Of a stretch of DNA of 64,000 nucleotides, positions 58,101 to 64,000 are shown one piece after another. Below the pieces are notes generated by a model, which ran no database searches, was not told the origin of the DNA, and saw only the letters and a list, made by a program, of their open reading frames with translations. The DNA comes from Silene conica (Eukaryota; Streptophyta; Magnoliopsida; Caryophyllales; Caryophyllaceae). Every line of letters starts with the position of its first letter. Within the stretch, counting starts at the first letter, position 1. The stretch lies in assembly GCA_029255685.2 (NCBI GenBank), contig CM055317.2, positions 74,513,460 to 74,577,459 on the forward strand, given 5' to 3'. Made by a program: the position numbers and the translations under genes.

Positions 58101-58359
58101 AACATCTATGTTTTAAATTTATAAGGAAGTTTGATTTTTAATTGTTATTTAATTAATCTAGAATTTAAAAATGACAAAGGTTAATGTTTGTTATGTTATT
58201 TACATTTAATGTTTTAGTATTTTTTTTTCATTTTTCTTTTTAAATAAAAAAATGAGGTGGCTTCATGTCATGTGTAATAAGTGACGTGACTTTTTGTTAA
58301 TGCTAGGTGGCATTGTCTACGTGACATTTTATGTTACCCTTTTAATAATATTGTATAGA
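55158..58359 (-). mobile_element. Helitron (minus), with an alternative shorter form 55158-56454
   Basis: The minus-strand 3' end is a short hairpin (GTGAATTTCACGGGC) then ACAAAACTAG at 55158, followed by T. Two 5' ends fit: TCTATATTTATACTATATAA at 56454 and TCTATACAATATTATTAAAA at 58359, both followed by an AAAAGG word. Either one Helitron is nested beside the remains of another, or one element has an internal end-like sequence. The interior is AT-rich and non-coding, with CATGTCACATTAAAA repeats at 56930-57020. Confidence 0.5.
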
Positions 58360-58390
58360 TTTTTGGCCTTTCACAAAGTTGAAACATATG

Positions 58391-58470
58391 TGTAACACCC
58401 TTCGGCAATTATAGTCATCTTTAGAAGTAAGTGTACACAACCCCGTGATTTTTCACGGGTGTTACACTAC
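58391..58470 (+). mobile_element. Helitron 3' terminus fragment
   Basis: GTGTACACAACCCCGTGATT followed by TTTCACGGGTGTTACACTAC is nearly identical to the 3' end at 61860-61901, except that the last base is C rather than G (CTAC for CTAG). Only about 80 bp remain. Confidence 0.6.
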
Positions 58471-58490
58471 TTTTTGTTCTAACACGAATC

Positions 58491-58990
58491 TGTTAGAGAA
58501 TATTAGAAAATATGATAAGAGAATATATTATCGGGAAGATAATATATTATAGTTAAGAGATATTATTTATATTAGTTAGGAAATATTATCTTTAGGAATA
58601 TTCTTAGAATTATTCCCAAGGAATATCCTATATGTTGTAACCGTTTTCATCAATAATGACGACCTCATTATATCGTATTATATCGTCTTACATGGTATCA
58701 GCCTAAAATCGATCAACCTAGAAACTTTCCTCTTGCTACAAAATCGTGTGTGAACCACCGTCGGCCAGAGAAGGTCGTCTTATACCATCTCTGGTAGGTA
58801 TCATGATAAATATATAGTACACCTTCATTAGTTTTATAGTTTTATTATTATTGTTTTTTGTCCAATGAAGTACTAGGCAAAACTCACCCTTCGTCTTACA
58901 CCTAATGGAACCCACAACTCCATCCCTATCGACACCCACCCTTCCACCCGCAACCTCAGCACCACCATTGTCCCTAAGCCTAACGTATTA
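58491..58990 (+). mobile_element. Copia-type 5' stub: LTR, primer site and gag start
   Basis: A 202-bp LTR-like segment runs from TGTTAGAGAATATTAG to TCGTCTTACA (58692) and is followed at once by TGGTATCAG (58693-58701), the initiator tRNA-Met primer site. An ATG at 58908 opens a Pro/Ser/Thr-rich Gag-like start (MEPTTPSLSTPTLPPATS) that soon meets a stop. No second LTR lies in the window, so this is a truncated element. Confidence 0.75.
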
Positions 58991-59887
58991 GTTTAGGGAA
59001 TACATTTCTCTACCCTCCTCCGCCTCTGAAGTCGGCTTGTAATAGATTAAGGAATCTCAAAACAATACGACTAAAAGTTTCCTTGTGATATTACATTTAA
59101 CTCACCGAAAAAAGTGAAAATATTACAAAAGTTTAACGATTTTAGTTTGGATAATTTTGAGAAGATGTCCTTAAATCTTCGAATTATTGATGGATAATTC
59201 GAATTTTCAAATACAAAATGTAGAGTGAACTTGGTATCATTTATCTAAATTTTCACTTTAAGAAATAAGCAAATAATAAGAAATGAAACATATTTCTAAA
59301 AAAACACAGTTGATCTTGCATAAAATGGTTTTAACTAATACATTTGTATCTTGCTTTTATTTTTAATTATGACATGATAGACGGGTAACCAGGTTAAGTT
59401 TAAGCTGAGGCAGTTCAAGTCTAGTTAACTTCGAGTAAGCAGAATTCAGGTAGAGCCGAATCAAATCGGTTTCGAGTCATTTTCTGGGTCAACTACTACC
59501 AAGTTACTTATGGATGATATTCAGTTTACAAAAATATACATTCAAGTCAAGTTTTATTGGATCGAGACAATTCAAGTTTGGGTCAAGCTCGGATCTTAAA
59601 TTCGGTTGTTGGTTCGAGTGAGTAGGACTATACATTTAGATATATATGAGTATCGTACATTTAATACAAGTTTAATTGAGTTTATATGTAATTTTTTTTC
59701 AGCTCTTAAAATTTTTTACTTGTTTTTTTAGTTTTCTAGGTGTTAAAATCAAATACTTATTGAATTTATATGTATTATTGATTAGTTTTAATATAATATT
59801 TTGAGCTAATTTTTTTTATTATTAAGACACTCAAATTATTAGAAATAAAGTTCGTAAAATTTACATATAATTTCAAATCTTTTGCTA
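58991..59887. other. Intergenic stretch with a decayed hAT-like relic
   Basis: At 59380-59630 words such as GGTTAAGTTTAAGC, TTCAAGTTTGGGTCAAG and TTGGTTCGAG resemble a worn hAT-like element of the 22449 type. Otherwise nothing is supported. Confidence 0.45.
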
Positions 59888-60225
59888 TCATTATTACTAT
59901 AAAAGAAGGATGGATTTCAGCCTACGTGGCGCAGTCATATCGCAGCATTGGGTATTTCGAGGTCTCACATTCATCCTCAGCTTTTTCACTTTTTATAGAC
60001 CAATCAGATTCACACATCTATGCCACCTCACATTAATTTAATAATTTAATAATTTAATAATCATTTCTTTATTATTAAATACAAAAACCCAATCAGAATA
60101 TAATCCTTCCAAATCTGCACAAAATAAAATCAATATGAGAATCATTCTCATTTTACCAAATATAATCATAATCATTTGAATACAATCATTCTGAATACAA
60201 TCATTCTAAAACGTATTCCGTGCGA

Positions 60226-60720
60226 TCGAGCTGCAATCGGAGGATCGACACCGTAGAATCGCTGAAGCGAAGAAGAATTCGACGGCGGAGATCGATGATG
60301 ATGAGGATTATACCGGTAAGAAGAATGGTAGATCGAAGAAGCGTGATTCGGATGAGAGTGATTCAGATGATGTGGATGAGAGAGAAAATGGTAATGTTGG
60401 TGGTTTTAATGAGGTGAAGAAGGAGAAGAAGAAGAAACCGAAAGCGGAGAAGAAACCTAAGGTTTCTGTTACTGATGCTGGATCGAAGATTGATTCTGAG
60501 AGTTTAGCTGCGTTTTTGGTTGATATTTCGGTGAGGATTTGATTTGATTTTATTTTGATTTGGGGATTTAGGGTTAATTGTATTGAATTTTATTAAATTG
60601 ACTGAAAATTGTTGTTTTTTTGTGGTTTTGTGTTGGATTAGGCTACGTATGAAGCACAGGAGGATGTACAATTGATGCGATTTGCTGATTTCTTTGGACG
60701 CGCGTTTGCAGTGTTGATGA
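60226..60720 (+). pseudogene. Captured gene fragment resembling plant TMEM214 (DUF2359) protein
   Basis: The first exon-like part (60226-60531) reads ELQSEDRHRRIAEAKKN, an acidic DSDESDSDDVDE stretch, a Lys-rich block, then DSESLAAFLVDIS. A GT-AG intron (60532-60641) joins it to ATYEAQEDVQLMRFADFFGR, after which the similarity stops at 60720. The joined pattern matches my memory of the N-terminal part of the plant TMEM214-like family (Pfam DUF2359). Only this part is present, with an intact exon-intron structure, as expected for Helitron capture of genomic DNA. A frame without ATG continues to 60885 (ITDSISFLSSKGDNAAHQID) and may come from another gene. Confidence 0.55.
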
Positions 60721-60984
60721 AGTAAAGTTCATAACCGACTCGATTAGCTTTCTTTCTAGCAAAGGCGACAATGCTGCTCATCAAATTGATGGCAGTGTCT
60801 CTGCAGAAGAACCTGACAATAAGTCCAACATGGAGAGCATATGGTCTGACTGTGACACAGAAGCAAAACCAAATAATTAACATAACTAAAGAGACTAATA
60901 GGAGGATAAGAATATGTACATCCGACCCCGACCCCCTTAGCACGCAATTTACGAGAATTAAAACTACGCAAATAAAACATAAGT

Positions 60985-61065
60985 AAGTTCATAAGTCATA
61001 ACTATACCTCAGCTTTAGCAGCCACCTCCATTTGTTGCGTAAACATAGCATAAGTGTGGGTCGAT
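60985..61065 (-). pseudogene. Possible second captured exon (minus)
   Basis: On the minus strand AMFTQQMEVAAKAE runs into a splice-donor-like GAG|GTATAG at about 61008. Its origin is unknown. It is opposite in orientation to the DUF2359-like fragment, which would mean a separate capture. Weakly supported. Confidence 0.25.
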
Positions 61066-61489
61066 ATTAGTTAAAACGGTAGTATGATACAGTATTAGTT
61101 AGTTTTAATAAATCAAGTATCAAACGTAATAAACTTTACAGTACTACTTATACGTGGTTCGATTGTCACGACTAAAGTTTCCTGACCAGCAAAGTTAAAA
61201 ATAAAGATTTTTTTTTTTCCTTTTTCTGATGCGACTTCCCGATTGTTATGACTTATCATTGTGTGCCTTCTTCACTTGCAGTCTCTTTCAAGCTGTATGA
61301 TCTTAAGCAGCAAGGTTTCATCCGAGTCAATAACCCTATTTTATAAAAAAAAAATTTAGGACGTTATCAGTTTCTCGGACATTTAAGGACGATCGATAAT
61401 TTATTATGTTTTTTAATTGTTTTATTCATTATTAAAAGATTTGTTACACTCGATTTTTATATTATTTTCAGTTATATAATATATAAAAC

Positions 61490-61722
61490 TTAATTTAATT
61501 TTGTTTTTTTCCGCTATGACTATTAACAAAAGTCAGGGTCAATCTCTATCTCGTGTTAGACTTTATCTTCCCAGACCAGTCTTTACCCATGGCCAATTGT
61601 ACGTTGCTATATCTAGCGTTACGAGTAAGAAATGTCTAAAAGTGTTACTCCTTGATGAAGAAGGAGGAATGACTAATACAACAACGAATGTTGTTTACAA
61701 GGAGGTTTTCGAGAAACTGTAA
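61490..61722 (+). pseudogene. C-terminal end of Helitron RepHel (PIF1-like helicase)
   Basis: About 75 codons: [55 protein letters not shown] and a normal stop at 61720-61722. [11 protein letters not shown](L) and the FTHGQLYVA(I/V)SRV block are the final helicase motifs of PIF1 and Helitron proteins. The usual SR in the last motif is SS here. All of the Rep and most helicase motifs are missing. It lies 179 bp from the 3' end, the usual place for RepHel. Confidence 0.88.
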
Positions 61723-61901
61723 TTTTCCTCCTACATTATCGAATTTCACCTTTTGACCGAATATATCTTATATGCAAACATCCCGTTAAAATATAATTCG
61801 TTCAAATAAATAGAATTGCTATATATTGAAATGAATATACCTCCGTCGTCTTTAAAAATAAGTGTACACAACCCCGTGATTTTTCACGGGTGTTACACTA
61901 G

Positions 61902-62068
61902 TAAGTCTCTAAACTTATATTATCGGATGTTCTATAGTCCACTAATTGTTAGTTTTACCGAGTATATGAAAGTTAAGTTAAGACGGTTTTAAACCAGAAT
62001 ACTAATGACTAGTACTTTAGTAGCGAATTAGTGATTAGGGTATGGTAACGCATTAATGCACAAATTCT
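61902..62068. other. Gap between Helitron 5 and the LINE
   Basis: Short AT-rich sequence with nothing recognised. Confidence 0.5.
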
Positions 62069-64000
62069 CTTTTTTTTTTGCAAGAAAGATATTTTCTCAT
62101 ATATTTTAAAAAAAAAAGATTACATGAGATTTCTTATAAGATAATATCCACTAGAAAACTAAACTACCAATCAATCCTTTGAGACTCTTCTAGTTACGTA
62201 AGAGCAAGTAAGGAACTTAATTTCATTAACAATGGTTTGAAGTGACCTCTCCCGCCCCTCAAAATTTCTATAATTTCTTTCAGTCCATATGGTGTATACA
62301 AGACACCCAATACTACAGTTGACCCAGACATTTTCCCAGTGCCTTTTTTTCCTCCTCTGATTAATCCAGAGAAGGAGGTGCTGCAGATTAGTGGGGTAAT
62401 GAATAAGGAGTAACCAGTCCATTGTACTTTGTAGCAAAGTTTTTGTAAAGGGGCAGTCAAAGAATAGATGTCGCATACTTTCTTCATCCTGCTTACATAA
62501 GACACATCGATGAACAATGTGTAATCCTCTGTGTATCAACTTGTCCACTGTAGCTAATTTGTTTTGAACTGCAATCATGGTAAGAATTATATGTTTAGGC
62601 AGCATCTTCCCTTCTGAATGATTGAGAAAATGGGATGAGCTGTCTCCTTTTGCCTTAGAGCATTATAGATCGGACTTGTGGGGAATTTCCTGAAAGTTGA
62701 AAATTTCACCATTCAATCTCTAACATTATGAAGAGTCCCCATCTGCTTGGTACAGTAGTCCCGAGAGTGAATTATACTTGGAATGCAGTCAGAGTGAGCA
62801 TCCCGCACTTTCAAATCCCAAATAGAAACATTTTTCAAAATGTAACTCTGAAGCCACAAGCACCAAATGTTAGTTGTTATTATTATACTCTATATCCCAT
62901 ATCCTTTTCAAAATAAGAGCATGGTTCCAGCTCCGTCCTAAGGTCCTTGAGATTGAATTCTCCTTCATCCCAGGAAAGACAAACACTTTTCCAACTCTTG
63001 AAAATTATCTTTCGTTCCCCTTTATCATACCCCCAGAAGAGTTGTTTGCAACATTTCAGAATAGTATCATGAACATTAGAAGGAATGAGCAGGTTGTTAT
63101 TCCAAAAACTCATTACTCCCATCACTACAGAGCTTAAAACCTGTAGCTTACCAACATAGGATAAGTAAGTGGTAGAAAATATGCTTGTTGTTGCCTGCAC
63201 TTTCATGATGAGAGTAGATGAATGAATGGGAAGGCCTAGATATCTGAAAGAGAAGGCTCATTCTTTCAAACCAGTGGATTGATTAAACAAGATTTTAACA
63301 TCAGCTGCAACTCCTCCAAAAAGAACATAAGTTTTCTCCAGGTTGGCCCTTAATCCAGGCCATTTAGAGAACTCATTCAGTATATTAATTGCTGCTTGAA
63401 CAGAAGGTAAGTCCCCTCGTGTGAAAATCATTAGGTCATCAGCAAATTAAAAATAAGGTGAGTTAGTCCAATTATAGTTACATTTGGGATGGAAAGATGC
63501 ATTGCGATGCTTTGTCAGGCCCCTAAGCTTCATTGACAGAAGCTCCATGTTGAGAACAAAGAGGAAAGGTGAGAACGAAGAGTGGGTCTCCTTGCCTAAA
63601 ATCCACTTGATAAACATGGGAGGAAAGTGCAGAGCAGTAAGCATCTCTTTTATGAAATCTCATTGTAAGGTATCAAAAGCCTTACTAATGTCTACTTTAA
63701 TTAAGCATCGAGGTGATAAGTGTTGCCTTGCATATCCCTTGACCAAGCTCTGGGTCAGCATAATGTTTAATTTTGGCAAACAAGTATCTGCTACTTGTAT
63801 AATTATGCTTAATGTTATGTACCTTAGCTCTTTGCGTGAGGATTTTCATTTCAACTTCCTTTAGGTGGCAAAATTCCTATTGGCAATCAAAGTTGTAGAG
63901 AAAGGCTGTTGCTGAAACTCTTGATGGCAATGAGTCAATTCCTTTCTTTTCTCAAGCACCTTACAACTAATGTTGTTGTAATGCTCTTTATGAAGCTATT
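62069..64000 (-). pseudogene. LINE (non-LTR retrotransposon) RT remnant, runs off the window
   Basis: Minus-strand pieces in order from the right edge: RT palm with MLTALHFPPMFIKWI (63644), then NSPYF, a stop, and FADDLMIFTRGDLPSVQAA (near 63430; FADD is the RT active site). Next comes the thumb-like IHSSTLIMKVQATTSIF region (63220-62883) and the zinc-binding domain of plant LINE RT (62605-62171; HRCVLCKQDEESMRHLFFDC, Pfam zf-RVT). Several stops and frame shifts show that it is dead. A T-run at 62069-62079 on the plus strand is the likely poly(A) tail. The 5' part, with endonuclease, lies beyond 64000. Confidence 0.88.

Larger units (their letters stand above)
59888..61901 (+). mobile_element. 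Helitron 5 with captured exons and helicase C-terminus
   Basis: A 2,014-bp plus-strand element. It starts TCATTATTACTATAAAAGAA after an A and ends with the hairpin CCCGTGATTTTTCACGGG (61873-61890), TGTTACA and CTAG before T. Inside are host-like exon fragments (60226-60885) and, just upstream of the 3' end, the C-terminal end of the Helitron RepHel helicase (61490-61722). It therefore looks like a derivative of an autonomous Helitron that lost most of RepHel and gained host DNA. It shares both ends with Helitrons 1 and 2. Confidence 0.8.

Noticed and set aside
60638-60992. Minus-strand frames of 78-101 residues in Helitron 5
   Set aside because: They are antisense to the captured exon-like sequence, with no recognisable domain.

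Overview
This is a repeat-dense, AT-rich stretch of a flowering-plant (eudicot) nuclear genome. Evidence: five recognisable host genes, four of them with GT-AG introns (eS19, ZIP transporter, alpha-expansin, HSP101), telo-box/site II promoter motifs in front of the eS19 gene, and plant transposon families (Tat-lineage Gypsy, Copia, TRIM, hAT, Stowaway, Tourist, Helitrons, a LINE). I cannot fix the species.

Layout. 1-4.6 kb: two minus-strand non-autonomous Helitrons and two MITEs. 4,677-14,804: a nearly complete 10.1-kb Tat-lineage Gypsy LTR retrotransposon with 633-bp LTRs, a TACGG target duplication, gag-protease, a damaged pol and an antisense, intron-containing extra ORF. It ends about 435 bp upstream of a two-finger ZAT-like C2H2 repressor gene (15.2-16.1 kb). 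17.8-20.1 kb: the four-exon 40S ribosomal protein eS19 gene (minus). 20.4-30.2 kb: transposon sediment including a Stowaway MITE, a Helitron, a hAT-like element, a dead Copia element whose presumed LTR is split by a hAT MITE, and a striking 1.3-kb fold-back element with 33-bp and ~59-bp tandem repeats. 30.8-32.6 kb: a three-exon ZIP metal transporter (minus). 34.2-36.8 kb: a two-exon alpha-expansin with a transposon-filled intron. 38.7-44.2 kb: an RNase H-like pseudogene split by a 5-kb hAT element that carries a second, self-inserted hAT end. 44.5-45.6 kb: a Helitron. 47.0-50.0 kb: the cytosolic HSP101/ClpB1 disaggregase, with a heat-shock-element-like site and probable 5'UTR intron upstream. 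50.5-51.9 kb: an internally deleted Copia element. 52.7-53.3 kb: a perfect TRIM. 53.3-59 kb: AT-rich repeats, a Tourist MITE, an RPA-like fragment, Helitron ends and a Copia 5' stub. 59.9-61.9 kb: a Helitron carrying the C-terminus of the Helitron helicase and captured host exons. 62.1-64.0 kb: a dead LINE running off the window.

The host genes are independent housekeeping or stress genes and form no pathway together. The coherent theme is mobile DNA: at least four complete non-autonomous Helitrons sharing end motifs, one carrying a piece of the probable transposition enzyme, and several nested insertions that give a relative insertion order.

Most interesting points: (i) the gag-pro and pol frames of the Tat element are separated by one UAG followed by CAA UCA, which fits the plant-virus readthrough context CARYYA; (ii) the antisense spliced ORF in the same element; (iii) the gene-capturing Helitron; (iv) the self-nested hAT; (v) the fold-back element.
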